Below, piece after piece: positions 10,845 through 20,438 of a stretch of DNA of 64,000 nucleotides. A model generated the notes under the pieces. That model saw only the letters and a list, made by a program, of their open reading frames with translations, was not told the origin of the DNA and did no database searches. How positions within the stretch are numbered: position 1 is the first letter of the stretch; each line of letters opens with the position of its first letter. The position numbers and the translations under genes were made by a program. This DNA comes from a virus. Location of the stretch: IMG/VR virus record IMGVR_UViG_3300042453_004683, positions 1 through 64,000 of that record; one strand, 5' to 3'.

Positions 10845-12493
10845 CAGGCGCCTCGCAGGTAGGTCGCGGTGATCACGACATGGGTGTATTCCATACGGAC
10901 CACAGCGGTGCTGCTGAAGTTGACGTTGGCGGCGACGACGAAGAAGTTGGAGATGTTACTGCCGAGGAGGACCGTGCGGGTGTCGATCACGGCGTAGAGC
11001 GCGACGTCCAGCTCGTCGTCGACGAGGCCGGCGATGTCCTCTGAGTTCGGGAAGTACGTGACGTCGGTGTTGTTCACGGCCGTCGCCGCGCGCGACACGA
11101 ACCGGATGGACGAGTCTATCACCGTCGTCGAGCCGCCCGCCGTGTACGCGATGGCGAGCCCGCACAGCGGGGACAGCGACCCGATCGCCGCCGCGTTGAT
11201 GGTGTCGCGCGCCAGCTTGTCGATGTGAACGCGCGCGCGGACCTCCAAGATCCCGGCGTAGGTGGACGTCGGGAAGGTCGAGCCCACGTTTGGTGTGCAG
11301 TAGATCACCGAGCCGGTGTCGTCTTGGAGCGCGGTCCAGTTGGTCGTGCCAGTCAGGTTGACCAACTCGACCGTGTTCGACGTCTCGCTGTTCAGCCAGT
11401 TCTTGATGGTCACCGTCGTCGAAGGTGGGTGCGCCCACGTCTCGTAGCCGTAGATCGGCGTACTCGACGACAGTGGGGTCGGCGGCGCGAGGTGCTCGCG
11501 GACCAGCGCGAATTCGGCGAGGGAGTCCTCGCTGATGTCGTTCAGCGCCGTCTCGATCCGCTCCACGTTGTTCGTGAACACCGTGGCCTGCGACAACGTG
11601 TCGCCTTCGACCAGGCCGGCGAGGCTCACGGACACGAGGCTGGACCGCTCGCGCACGGGCTCGTTGTGCAGCCGGGTCAGGAGTGCGACGCGCGATAGGA
11701 GGCCCACGCAGTCGTCCTCGACGAACCGCTGCTGGTCCACCCGCGGCACCCGGCGGGCGACGATCTCGACGAGGTGAGGCCCCGGCGCGATGTTCACCTG
11801 CGCTTCCAGCGGCACCACCATCATCGGCTGGCCCGGCGACATACTCGCCTGCGCTTTCCGCGAGATGAAGCCCGGGAACCGGGTGCCCGGGATCTGGACG
11901 GATGGGTCGGCGCGGATGCCCCAGAAGTCGCGCCAGGTCGCGTTGAAGATGCCGCTGACGTAGACGATCTCGCCGTCCACCCGGATGCCAAGCTGGAACG
12001 CCGGCGGCTCGTTCATCCGGTAGTATTCGTCGAGTGCGGCGTCCGTCCACGCCAGGAGGTCGCAGGCGTAGGCGTGCGCGGGCTCGCCGCCGCCGGGCTC
12101 GAAGCCGGCCCACACGTACTGGTAGTTCGCCGTGATGAGGAGCTGCTCGAAGCCGCTGTCGAACTCGGTGAAGGCGTCAACCGTCTCCCACTGGAGCGTG
12201 TTGGCGATGATGTGGACGCCGGTCAGCGCCTCCAGTTCGGCGCGCGTCTCCGGCGGCGGGTTGTGCGGCGGGGCGCCAGCGTCGTAGAAGCCGAACGGGA
12301 CGCTGCTCTCGATGACGTCGAACGTGAAGAAGGCGTCGTCGTCAGCCGGCAGACCACCTGCGGTGGAGGCGATGTTCACCTCGTTGACACGCCCGGCCAG
12401 CAGCTCCGCCGGCGGCGCGATGTCCCGGATGAACTCGTCCGTGTCGAACGTCTCGTTGGCGATCGGGATCCGCCGCGGGAAGATGTAAGGCAT
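10844..12493 (-). CDS. Structural (tail or fibre-like) protein, 549 aa
   Basis: A long beta-rich protein with no Lys/Arg-rich helices; it has numerous aromatic-Gly turns and a C-terminal Ser/Thr/Val/Asn-rich half typical of virion beta-sandwich or fibre modules. It directly follows the nozzle-like gene (1-nt gap) and precedes another beta-rich protein. A tail appendage or receptor-binding component is plausible, but no diagnostic motif is visible. Confidence 0.78.
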   Translation of the reverse strand: MPYIFPRRIPIANETFDTDEFIRDIAPPAELLAGRVNEVNIASTAGGLPADDDAFFTFDVIESSVPFGFYDAGAPPHNPPPETRAELEALTGVHIIANTLQWETVDAFTEFDSGFEQLLITANYQYVWAGFEPGGGEPAHAYACDLLAWTDAALDEYYRMNEPPAFQLGIRVDGEIVYVSGIFNATWRDFWGIRADPSVQIPGTRFPGFISRKAQASMSPGQPMMVVPLEAQVNIAPGPHLVEIVARRVPRVDQQRFVEDDCVGLLSRVALLTRLHNEPVRERSSLVSVSLAGLVEGDTLSQATVFTNNVERIETALNDISEDSLAEFALVREHLAPPTPLSSSTPIYGYETWAHPPSTTVTIKNWLNSETSNTVELVNLTGTTNWTALQDDTGSVIYCTPNVGSTFPTSTYAGILEVRARVHIDKLARDTINAAAIGSLSPLCGLAIAYTAGGSTTVIDSSIRFVSRAATAVNNTDVTYFPNSEDIAGLVDDELDVALYAVIDTRTVLLGSNISNFFVVAANVNFSSTAVVRMEYTHVVITATYLRGA

Positions 12494-12494
12494 C

Positions 12495-14600
12495 TCAGGT
12501 CTCCGTCGCCGTGGGGACGCGCCGGCCAGCGGCGACGTCGTGGTCGTCCACCTCCATCTCCAGCGCGATCAGCGCGAGCCGAGCCGGGTACGTCACGGAC
12601 ACCTCGAACTGGAGGCGGCTCACGTCCTTCAGGTCCACCGTGATCGCGCGCGCTGCCGTCCGGCGGCGGGGCACCTTGCGGTTGAGCGCCACCGTCGCCG
12701 AGCCCCAGGCACCCTCGCGCGCGGTGAGCGTCTGCTCGTCGGCGTCCACGCCAGGCGCGTCGTCGAGGCGGAAGGTCTGCTCCTGCGACCAGGCCGTCTC
12801 GAAGTTGCGCCGGAAGCGGATCGTAGCGACCGCACCCTCGTACGTCTCCACGAACAGGACGCGCAGCTCCAGCACCTTCGCGCGCTCGCTCACGAAAGAG
12901 CCGAGCGAGATCAGGTTGCTGCGGAACCTGGACACGCGGGACGGCGGCGTGTAGATCGGCGTCTCGCGGTCGAGGACGTAGATGTCGTGGGAACTGTACG
13001 GACCCGGCGAGCCGCTGGGGGTCACGCGCGTCTGGAAGTCGGTGCCCGCCACGAGCTGGAGCGGGTCGCTCCCGGCGGTGACGCTGACGCCCGCGACGTG
13101 GATGCCGAGGTCCATCTCGCGCCAGCCGAGGCCCTGCGTGTACGTCAAGATCAGCCGGTTGTACGGCGAGCCGATCCGGGGCAGCGCAAACCGTGCCTCG
13201 CCGTGCTCGGGCGAGTACCACGCGACCGCGCGGCTGAGCATCGTCTTGTTGATGCCCGTGCGGAACAGGCGGTTCATCGGGTCGCTGATCCGCTCGATGG
13301 TCTGCCCGTTGAAGTGGTAGATGCCGCTGTCGTGGATGAACAGCAGCCCCATCCCGGGGGCCATCGTGACAGCCGACGGGCCCGTGCAGCCGACGCCGCC
13401 GGGCACCGTCTGCGGCGACGCCAGATCCGTGACGTCCACCATCGCGTTGCGCGTGAAGGCGTACATGCGGCCGTTGAGCGCCGCCAGGGCGGTCACCTCG
13501 GCACCGTCGCGCGTCACGCTCACGAAGTCGTTCTCGGGCCAGGTGCCGGGGATGCCAGGCTGCGAGCGGTAGACGACGCCGCCCTCGGCCGCGTAGAGGT
13601 AGCCCTGGAGTTCCGCCATCGCGTGGAAGATGGGCGTCGAGCGGAGGAACGGCATCGGACCCTTCGCCGACGCCAGGTCGCCCGCCTCGTGGTAGCGGAA
13701 CTCCGCGGCCGGGACCGTGACCAGGAGCTGCGGGATCGTGCCCTGGTTGAGCGTGTCCGGCGTCTGGTAGACGCGGACGTACCGGGTGTGGTCCGGCGGC
13801 GAACACGCGGACCCGACGGCGACGCCGCGGGTGAGGTCGTTGATCTCGATGCCGAGCCCGGTGTTCTCGTCGAGCGCGATGTTCGCGCGGAGCGGCCCGA
13901 AGGTGACCGGCTCCGACGGCGCGGACGGCGCGCTGAGGTTGCCGAGGTAGTCCTCGTACACCAGGTACCAGACGTACGCGCTTCGCAGCGTGCCGCTGTC
14001 CGAGTTCTGGAGCCGGTCGCCGGGCGTGCCGAGGGCGCCTGGGAAGGAGTAGCCGAGCGTGCCCGTCTCGTGCTCGTTGCGCCCTTCCGGCCCGGGGCTC
14101 TCGGGTCCGAGGACGTCAGGCGCATCCGGCTTGACGGTGAAGCCGAGCGGCATCACGTCGCGGTTCTCGGTGATCACCTTCGGCTCAGTCGCTCCGTCGC
14201 AGTAGATCACCAGCGACCCGAAAGTCAGGAACTGCGGCGGGTAGCGCCGTGCGACGTCCTTGCTGACGTTGACGGTGAGCGTATCCCACCGCTGCTTCGT
14301 CGGGTTGTGGATGCGGAGGCCCGTGGTCGTGACGGCCAACAGCAACTCGCGGCGACCACCACGGAGCGTCGCGTGGTGGACGCCGTGGACCACCCCCGTG
14401 ATCCCTGCCAGCGCGTTGCCTGCGCCGGTGTCGCGGATGGCGATCGGCTCGTAGAGCGTCGGCCCCGACACGCTGGTCAGCGCACCGTCTGGGTCGATCG
14501 CCATGTTCAGGATCTGCTCAGCACCCAGCTCCTCGGACGCGACGAACCGCGAGCCCTGCTGGGCGTATGGGATCAGGAGTGGGATGCTGCGCGAGGCCAT
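12495..14600 (-). CDS. Beta-propeller-like tail nozzle / stabilisation protein
   Basis: This 701-residue protein begins like podoviral tail-nozzle and DNA-stabilisation proteins: SIPLLIPYAQQ..., then a GADQI/L-like element (ELGAEQILNM) and a GPTLYEP segment. The body shows recurrent blade-like units (for example AYVWYLVYEDYLGNLS, VTALAALNGRMYAFTRN, LLFIHDSGIYHFNG). Family knowledge: such proteins form the hexameric nozzle below the adaptor (P22 gp10 / T7 gp12 types). It lies two genes after the adaptor candidate, matching that role. Exact family membership would need a profile search. Confidence 0.7.
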   Translation of the reverse strand: MASRSIPLLIPYAQQGSRFVASEELGAEQILNMAIDPDGALTSVSGPTLYEPIAIRDTGAGNALAGITGVVHGVHHATLRGGRRELLLAVTTTGLRIHNPTKQRWDTLTVNVSKDVARRYPPQFLTFGSLVIYCDGATEPKVITENRDVMPLGFTVKPDAPDVLGPESPGPEGRNEHETGTLGYSFPGALGTPGDRLQNSDSGTLRSAYVWYLVYEDYLGNLSAPSAPSEPVTFGPLRANIALDENTGLGIEINDLTRGVAVGSACSPPDHTRYVRVYQTPDTLNQGTIPQLLVTVPAAEFRYHEAGDLASAKGPMPFLRSTPIFHAMAELQGYLYAAEGGVVYRSQPGIPGTWPENDFVSVTRDGAEVTALAALNGRMYAFTRNAMVDVTDLASPQTVPGGVGCTGPSAVTMAPGMGLLFIHDSGIYHFNGQTIERISDPMNRLFRTGINKTMLSRAVAWYSPEHGEARFALPRIGSPYNRLILTYTQGLGWREMDLGIHVAGVSVTAGSDPLQLVAGTDFQTRVTPSGSPGPYSSHDIYVLDRETPIYTPPSRVSRFRSNLISLGSFVSERAKVLELRVLFVETYEGAVATIRFRRNFETAWSQEQTFRLDDAPGVDADEQTLTAREGAWGSATVALNRKVPRRRTAARAITVDLKDVSRLQFEVSVTYPARLALIALEMEVDDHDVAAGRRVPTATET

Positions 14601-15148
14601 CAGCGGACGCCGTACCGGGCCATGATGGCCTGCCGCTGGCGCTCGACACGGCTGGCGGACTTGGCCTTCATCGTCTCGACCTCAGCGGCCGCGCGATCCT
14701 TGCGGACCTTGCGCTCGGCCTCCTTGATCGTCCAGGCGGCCTTCCACTCGTCGGCCGTCACGCGGTCCAGGTCGGGGAGGACGCGGGCGTAGTGCGACTT
14801 GATCCGCGCGCCCCACAGCTTGAAGTCCTCCTCGTCGGTCGGGTCGGGGAACCGACCGGGATCCGCGACCGGAGACCACCAGGTCCCGAGGTTGAGGACC
14901 CACCCCTCGGGGTGCCAGTCGTTGACGGGCCAGTAGTCCTTGGCGGCCGGGACGAGCGTGCCGTCGGGCATGACCGCCTCGCGGAGCTTCCGGGTGCCGT
15001 CGTGGGCGATGGCGTAGCGGAACAGCTTGGGCTGGCACACGTCGTCCACGCCGACCGTGTGCGGGCGGACGAACCACGAGCCACGGCCCAACTCCTTGTA
15101 GAGGATGGGCTTCGGCTGGAAGGCGAGATGGGAGTCGAAGGTGCTCAT
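14600..15148 (-). CDS. Unknown head-tail region protein, 182 aa
   Basis: The gene sits between the adaptor and the nozzle with an ATGA overlap upstream and a TGATG overlap downstream. The first two thirds are rich in Trp, Pro and Tyr (WFVRPH, YWPVNDWHPEGW, LGTWWSP), the last third is a charged coiled-coil-like helix (about residues 130-180). No family was recognised; it is presumably a head-tail joining or assembly factor, by position only. Confidence 0.78.
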   Translation of the reverse strand: MSTFDSHLAFQPKPILYKELGRGSWFVRPHTVGVDDVCQPKLFRYAIAHDGTRKLREAVMPDGTLVPAAKDYWPVNDWHPEGWVLNLGTWWSPVADPGRFPDPTDEEDFKLWGARIKSHYARVLPDLDRVTADEWKAAWTIKEAERKVRKDRAAAEVETMKAKSASRVERQRQAIMARYGVR

Positions 15149-16713
15149 GGAACGGTGATCCTCTCGAATGTGACGACCGTGCCGCGACCTGCGGACACGA
15201 TGGTGGCAGGGTCGATGACCCCTCCGGGCTGTCCGTGCCGGGCACGGAACTCCTCGATGAACATGGCGTAGCGGCCGTAGTAGTCCGCCGCGCCCGCCGT
15301 GTCCCCATCGTTGAGCTTCATCTGGTGGCAGGTGAGGTTCACGAGGGCCTGGAGGCCATCGCGGTGCATCGGCGCCACCATGTAGTCGTCGGTCAGGGCG
15401 GGCGGAACGCGACGTGCGCGGCCGCGGAGCGAGAGCGGACGATTCGTGATCGGGTAGACCTCGTAGCCGTGGTAGCCGGGCGAGGCGAACAGCGGCCGCT
15501 CGAAGTCGGGGATGTCGGCGCCCGTCCAGGTGAAGGAGGCCGTCGACGTCACGGTGTCGGTCGGCTCGATCTCCTTCAGCAGGTAGAACACGTCTGACGC
15601 GCCGACGTTGTTGTAGAGGCTGCCCGACGCGGTGATGACCGACTTGATGCGGACGTACCAGCGGATGCGGAGGCCGGAGCGGCCGCGGTAGATGGAGCCC
15701 GACAGCGTGCTGTGGTCGAAGCCCAGGCGGACGTCGATGTTCTCCGCGGTCAGAATGATTGAGCCGGTCGAGCCGAGGGTGTTGTGGTCGCGGGCCACGA
15801 TCGCCGACGGCGGGCTCTCGAACAGCGGCTCCGTGACGCCGCGGCTGCCCTCGCCGAGGACGCGGCCGGTGCGGGAACCCCACACGAAGGTGTAGCAGAA
15901 CTCGAAGGATCCACGGTTGAAGTCGCCGACCCAGGTGCCAGACGAGCCGAGGTCGGTGGACGGCGTGAACCGCGGCGACTCGATGGTGATCTTCGGCCCC
16001 CGCGCGATGTGGCGCGGCTCGCCCTTCACCAGCGGCGACGAGCCGCGGGTGTACCAGTGCTCGTTCGTGCCGGGCGACACCAGCTCGACCTCGTTGTTGA
16101 GCGTGTCCATCGTGTAGAGGGCACGCCCCAGCTCGGCGACGTCAGCCGGCATCACGACGTACTTCTGGAAGATCTCCACCCGCGTCTGCACGCTGCCCAC
16201 CGGGATCACGAACGGCAGCGGGTTGACCAGGGAGACGAAGTAGCGAGTCTCGTTTCCGGTCTGACCTGCGACAACCGAAACCCACCACTCGCGGGTCTGG
16301 ATCTCGTAGACCTGCTCAGTCCCACCAGAGGTGACCGTGAACCGGAGCCAGTAGCGACCGTCCCAGGTCTTGTCGGTCGTAGGCACCCACGGGGTCGTGA
16401 GCGTGCTGAGAAGTCCCCCGCCAGGCGCGACGCGGAACTCCAGGATGCGGTCGTTGATGATTGCCGACGGTGTGGGCAACGTAGGCAACACCACACCGAC
16501 GCTGTAGGCGTCCAGCTCGATGTGCGGCAGCACATCGGCGGTGACTTCCGACGCCTCAAACGCCTCAACCGCCTGAGAGGCGAACGTGGCGAAGGCGAGG
16601 TTGATCTCGCGGTTGACGTCGTTGAGCTGCGAGGTCGTTGCGAAGGTCTTGCCCAGCCGGCTGCCGACCATCTCGCGGATCTCTTTGCGCGACGTCGGGG
16701 TATGGAAGCTCAA
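15145..16713 (-). CDS. Head-tail adaptor-like protein, 522 aa
   Basis: The start is TTG at 16713 behind GGAGG with 5-nt spacing. The N-terminal helix (EIREMVGSRLGKTF, then DVNREINLAFATF) and the C-terminal helical module (YMVAPMHRDGLQALVNLTC, ending in YGRYAMFIEEFRARHG) resemble phage adaptor proteins such as P22 gp4 or T7 gp11 that dock under the portal. A large beta-rich insertion of about 350 residues lies between. Position two genes after the capsid gene supports the assignment. Confidence 0.68.
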   Translation of the reverse strand: MSFHTPTSRKEIREMVGSRLGKTFATTSQLNDVNREINLAFATFASQAVEAFEASEVTADVLPHIELDAYSVGVVLPTLPTPSAIINDRILEFRVAPGGGLLSTLTTPWVPTTDKTWDGRYWLRFTVTSGGTEQVYEIQTREWWVSVVAGQTGNETRYFVSLVNPLPFVIPVGSVQTRVEIFQKYVVMPADVAELGRALYTMDTLNNEVELVSPGTNEHWYTRGSSPLVKGEPRHIARGPKITIESPRFTPSTDLGSSGTWVGDFNRGSFEFCYTFVWGSRTGRVLGEGSRGVTEPLFESPPSAIVARDHNTLGSTGSIILTAENIDVRLGFDHSTLSGSIYRGRSGLRIRWYVRIKSVITASGSLYNNVGASDVFYLLKEIEPTDTVTSTASFTWTGADIPDFERPLFASPGYHGYEVYPITNRPLSLRGRARRVPPALTDDYMVAPMHRDGLQALVNLTCHQMKLNDGDTAGAADYYGRYAMFIEEFRARHGQPGGVIDPATIVSAGRGTVVTFERITVP

Positions 16714-16773
16714 CGCGACCTCCAGAGGCAGGACGCCCCCGCGCAGAGTAACCCGCGCGAGGGCGTTTGGCGA

Positions 16774-16794
16774 GCCCTCCTTTCAGCGGAGGGC
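16774..16794 (-). terminator. Hairpin between cement and adaptor genes
   Basis: GCCCTCC and GGAGGGC form a perfect 7-bp stem with a 7-nt loop just downstream of the 172-residue gene. No clear U-tract follows, so it may attenuate rather than fully stop transcription after the highly expressed capsid genes. Confidence 0.6.
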
Positions 16795-16804
16795 GTCGAT
16801 CGCC

Positions 16805-17323
16805 TTAGTCGGGCAGGGTCAACAGGGCCGACCCGGTGGTGCCGGTGCCGATGTTCGCCGAGCCGAGCGGGGTGCCCAGGGAGACGGTCGCCGCCGTGTT
16901 GCTCGACTGGAACGTGCCGGAGGTGGCGGCGCCCGGGATCAGGTGCAGGTTCTTGGTGATCGCCGTGGTGCCGTCCGCGGTCACGGTGGCAACGCCCTGG
17001 TAGGCGACCCACCCGCCGTAGTTCGCCGCGATGGCCGCCGTGGTGACGCCCCGGTAGCGGGACGGCAGCGAGGAGGTCGCCGAGACGGAGACGAAGTTGG
17101 GGTTGCTGGCGTCGGCGGTGATCACGACCGCGAGGTTGGCCGCGATGGACGAACCGCTCGTGTTCTTCACGAAGCGGTACTTGGTCCGGTAGCCGGTGGT
17201 CGCGTTCAGCTCCTCGCGCACCGCGCCCAGGGGCGGAGCGAGGACGTTGGTGGTGGAGAGGTCGAAGGTCTCGGTCACCAGCCCGGAGCTGATGACGACG
17301 GGATTGCCGTGGGACGCGCTCAT
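16805..17323 (-). CDS. Capsid cement/decoration-like protein, 172 aa
   Basis: The ATG at 17323 has AGGAGG 6 nt upstream and follows the capsid gene by 14 bp. The protein is beta-rich with many Ala, Thr, Val, Ser and Gly residues and no long charged helix (for example STTNVLAPPLGAVREEL, TTAAIAANYGGWVAYQG). A small beta protein immediately after the major capsid gene is most often a head decoration or capsid-stabilising protein. Fibre or tail function cannot be excluded. Confidence 0.68.
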   Translation of the reverse strand: MSASHGNPVVISSGLVTETFDLSTTNVLAPPLGAVREELNATTGYRTKYRFVKNTSGSSIAANLAVVITADASNPNFVSVSATSSLPSRYRGVTTAAIAANYGGWVAYQGVATVTADGTTAITKNLHLIPGAATSGTFQSSNTAATVSLGTPLGSANIGTGTTGSALLTLPD

Positions 17324-17337
17324 GGTGTGCCTCCTGA

Positions 17338-18489
17338 TCAGGCCGCGAGGTTGTTGGCGATGCCGTGGGCCGGCAGCTCGCTCAGGTGGAAGTTGCCGTA
17401 CATGGTGATGGGCACGATGACGCCGCGGGTGCCGGTGATGCTGGTGTTCTGCGGCTTGCCGACGTGGAACATCTTCAGCTTGGTCTCCATCGACCCGTCC
17501 TTGCCGGGGACGGCCTCGGGGTCGAGGGTGGTGATCCACTTCAGGTAGCGGCTGTTGAGGATGTACATGGTGCCGGTGCCGCTGGCGCCCGCGCTGTTCA
17601 GCACCGTGCCGTTCATCATCGTGGTCGAGTGGACCCGGATGTCGTTCAGCTCGGTGACCAGGAGGCCGGGGGCCTTCACCTCGCCGTTGTCGTTGGCCGA
17701 CGCGGTGCGCACGTTGGCCTTGGCGGCTTCGAGGATGTTGCTGAAGGTCTCGGGGTCGCAGATGCCGACGTCGGGGAACTCGCCGCGGAACTTGCCCTTG
17801 TTGAAGGTCGAGCAGTCGGCGATGACCTTGCGGATCGTCGCCATGCCGTTCGTGTCCCAGTCGGTCGCGGCGCGGTACTGGTTGTAGTGGTGGCTGGTCA
17901 CCGCCTTCGCCAGGTCCATCACCACGTCGGTCTGTGCGCTGGGGGCGGCGAAGTCGAGCAGGCCGCGGATGTTGCCGGTCAGGCCGCCGCCGGCGTAGAT
18001 GCCGTTCAGCGTGATGACGTCGGCGAGCGTGGTGGCGTTCGACGCCAGGAAGGGGTGCTGGGCGCTGACGTTGGCGGCGACCAGGAACCAGTTGATCAGG
18101 TCGTCGGTGAGGCCGTCGACGGCGGCGTCCACCTTCATCTTGATCAGGTTCTGCGCGCTGCCGACGAAGACGTCGCCGGTCTTCTGGACGCTGAGCAGCT
18201 CCTTCTCGGTGAACGCGACGTTGGCCGCGATCATGTGCGGCGACACCTTGGTCTTCTTCAGACCGTCGGTGCTGGTCATCGGGATGGACTCACCGCCCGA
18301 GTAGATCGGGGTGGCGGTGATGCCGGCCGACGGGAGGTGGGCCTCCTCGAAGGGGGCCGAGCCGCTGTGGAGGGTGATGTTGCCCTTCGACAGCATGTCG
18401 CTGATGAGCAGCTTGCCGGTGGCGACCTTGACCTCGGCCGGGCCGAGAGCGTTGATGATCTGCCCAAACTGGGCGTCGGTGAGTCCCAC
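17338..18489 (-). CDS. Major capsid protein (HK97-type)
   Basis: GTG at 18489 is preferred over the TTG at 18501 because GGAGG lies 5 nt before it. The 383-residue protein has the size and layout of an HK97-fold capsid subunit: a helical N-arm, a middle region with VSPHMIAANVAFTEKEL (E-loop/P-domain like) and a spine-helix-like segment VDAAVDGLTDDLINWFL, and an A-domain-like C-terminal half with TMYILNSRYLKW and GNFHLSELP. It heads the structural block, has its own promoter and an adjacent cement-like gene. Function is inferred from these features; a fold search would settle it. Confidence 0.78.
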   Translation of the reverse strand: MGLTDAQFGQIINALGPAEVKVATGKLLISDMLSKGNITLHSGSAPFEEAHLPSAGITATPIYSGGESIPMTSTDGLKKTKVSPHMIAANVAFTEKELLSVQKTGDVFVGSAQNLIKMKVDAAVDGLTDDLINWFLVAANVSAQHPFLASNATTLADVITLNGIYAGGGLTGNIRGLLDFAAPSAQTDVVMDLAKAVTSHHYNQYRAATDWDTNGMATIRKVIADCSTFNKGKFRGEFPDVGICDPETFSNILEAAKANVRTASANDNGEVKAPGLLVTELNDIRVHSTTMMNGTVLNSAGASGTGTMYILNSRYLKWITTLDPEAVPGKDGSMETKLKMFHVGKPQNTSITGTRGVIVPITMYGNFHLSELPAHGIANNLAA

Positions 18490-18607
18490 GGGGACCTCCA
18501 AGACGAGTAGAGGGAGTTGAGAGGCTTCGACTTGCCTCGCGTCTCCCCGGACTCGCCAGGACCCGCTTTGGGGCTACCCTGTTCGTGCCGGAACGCTGCG
18601 CACACCT

Positions 18608-18636
18608 AACGTAGCACGATCGCGCGCGGACGTCAA
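18608..18636 (-). promoter_or_regulatory. Promoter TTGACG-N17-TACGTT for the structural operon
   Basis: A sigma70-like element with exact 17-bp spacing lies about 110 nt upstream of the capsid start. Its -35 box abuts the -35 region of the divergent TerL promoter. Confidence 0.75.
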
Positions 18637-18665
18637 GGGCGCGATCGGCCGAAACGTGATAGGCT
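18637..18665 (+). promoter_or_regulatory. Candidate TerL promoter GGGCGC-N17-TAGGCT
   Basis: The -10 TAGGCT ends 6 nt before the TerL ATG, with no Shine-Dalgarno sequence in between, so the predicted transcript would be leaderless. The CGTGATAGGCT string recurs at 22132-22142 and, on the minus strand, at 9907-9917. Confidence 0.55.
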
Positions 18666-18671
18666 ACCGCC

Positions 18672-20426
18672 ATGCCAGCAGTCGCGCCTACCATCGACAG
18701 GAAGTATCTGCCCGCGTTGCCGGTCAACAGCGGGTTGTGGGTGCCCGACGGATCCTCCGTCGAGATCGTTCAGGGCATGTTCGCCAACTCCATCGCGTTC
18801 GCCTCGCTCTGCCATATCCAGTCTATGGACAGCGTGCCAGGGCCGATGGGCCCGTTGATCACCCCGATCCAGGCCCGCGTCGCCGAACTGTACGACCAGA
18901 AGCAGCATATCTGGATCAACAAGTACCGCCAGGCGATGATCTCCACCCTGTCGATCATGCTCCTCCTGCGGGACTGCATGTACCTCCCCGGTATGCGCGG
19001 TGTGATCGTCACGCAGAAGGAGGACCTGCACAAGGACCTGATGAAGCGGATCATCCTCGCCTACGAGGAGCTGCCGCCCGAGTTCCGCGTGCCGATCAAG
19101 AACGGCACCAGGCTCACCCCGTCGGGGATCGAGTTCGAGCACGGGGGCTGGATCGTCCCCGTCACCGCTGGGTCCGAGAGCCCGGCCGTCGGCTTCTCGC
19201 CCGACCGCGCCATCATCTCGGAGGCGTGCGAGATGGACGACGAGGCGTTCGCGCGCCTCACGCGGAAGTTCATGCCCGCGATCGTCCGCAAGCCATTCGC
19301 GAAGATCGTGATGGAGAGCACGCCCGGCCAGGCCGAGACGAACATGCACCGGCTCTGGTTGAGCACGCTCCGCGGCGCCAGCCGGTTCACGCCGCTGCAC
19401 CTCCGCTGGTACCAGGACCGCCGCGCGATGGTGTTCGACGAGCGGATCCAGCTCGACGAGAACGACTACACCTACCGCGAGCGGACCGGCCTCGGCAACG
19501 CGCTGTCTGACGCCGCACTCCGCTTCCGCAGGATCACGCTCCCCGACTTCGACGGCAAGGACGAGGAGTTCGAGAACAAGTACCCGCCTGACCCGCGCTC
19601 GGGATGGCTCGCGCAACAGAGCCAGGTGTTCGACCGGGAGCCGCTCAACGCGCTCCGCGGCGAGGCCGTCAAGGATCCGCCGGTCGACCACGATGCCGGT
19701 TGCCGCATCATCACTCCGTACGTTCCCGGACGATCGTACCTGATCACGGCGGACCCGGCCAACTTCGGCGCCGTCGGAGACAACAGCGCGCTGACCGTGT
19801 GGGACACGCACACCTGGGAGGAGGTCGCCTTCTGGGAGGGTCGCGAGCAGCCCGACAAGTTCTACGAGCGCCTCGTCCAGGTCGCCCATGCGTACGGGCA
19901 CGAGCAGATCCTCGACGACGAGAGCGTCAGCATCGTCCAGGTCGCCATCGAGAGCAACGCGGCGGCCGTCCTCGGCGCCGCCGTGTTCGACGGCAAGCTC
20001 TCGCTCTACCACGACGACGACGACAAGCCCGGCTGGAACGCCTCCACCAAGACGATCCAGGAAGCCGAGGCCGACACCAACACCATGCTCCGCGACAAGA
20101 GCCTGCGGGTGCGGTCCCTGTCGCTGATCGACCAGCTCTCCATGTTCGACGGCCGCAAGCGTGATCGCCGCGTCATCCGCAACGACGGTACGCAGAGCCA
20201 CTACGACCGCGCGCGGACGGCCATCATGGCCGCCCACATCTTCAAGCGCCGCCGGTTCCGCCCGCCCCTCACGGCTGAGGAGGTCGAGGCCGTCGAGGCC
20301 AAGCGCCGCGGCGAGGAAGCCCGCAGGGTGTTCGAGGCCAAGATGCGGCGCATCTACGGCAATCACCGACCGCGCAAGAGCACGGACCCGCTTGAGTCGT
20401 GGGTTCCGCCCATCAACATCTTCTGA
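18672..20426 (+). CDS. terL: Terminase large subunit
   Basis: The packaging motor protein (584 aa) cuts concatemeric DNA and pumps it through the portal. ATPase part: a deviant Walker A KYRQAMIST (K84, RQ 86-87, ST 91-92, lacking the usual GK), Walker B-like AIISEACEMD (about 180-189) and a coupling motif KIVMESTPG (about 211-219). Nuclease part: D361 and D370 (ITADPANFGAVGDNSA), E427 (VAIESN) and D512 (SHYDRA). Deviant Walker A boxes with the lysine at the front are known in terminases. It is followed 12 bp later by the portal gene. Confidence 0.93.
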   Translation: MPAVAPTIDRKYLPALPVNSGLWVPDGSSVEIVQGMFANSIAFASLCHIQSMDSVPGPMGPLITPIQARVAELYDQKQHIWINKYRQAMISTLSIMLLLRDCMYLPGMRGVIVTQKEDLHKDLMKRIILAYEELPPEFRVPIKNGTRLTPSGIEFEHGGWIVPVTAGSESPAVGFSPDRAIISEACEMDDEAFARLTRKFMPAIVRKPFAKIVMESTPGQAETNMHRLWLSTLRGASRFTPLHLRWYQDRRAMVFDERIQLDENDYTYRERTGLGNALSDAALRFRRITLPDFDGKDEEFENKYPPDPRSGWLAQQSQVFDREPLNALRGEAVKDPPVDHDAGCRIITPYVPGRSYLITADPANFGAVGDNSALTVWDTHTWEEVAFWEGREQPDKFYERLVQVAHAYGHEQILDDESVSIVQVAIESNAAAVLGAAVFDGKLSLYHDDDDKPGWNASTKTIQEAEADTNTMLRDKSLRVRSLSLIDQLSMFDGRKRDRRVIRNDGTQSHYDRARTAIMAAHIFKRRRFRPPLTAEEVEAVEAKRRGEEARRVFEAKMRRIYGNHRPRKSTDPLESWVPPINIF

Positions 20427-20438
20427 GGTGATTTCCTG

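Noticed and set aside
12540-14792. 750-codon plus-strand frame
   Set aside because: Antisense to the nozzle-like gene; composition is typical of a shadow frame.
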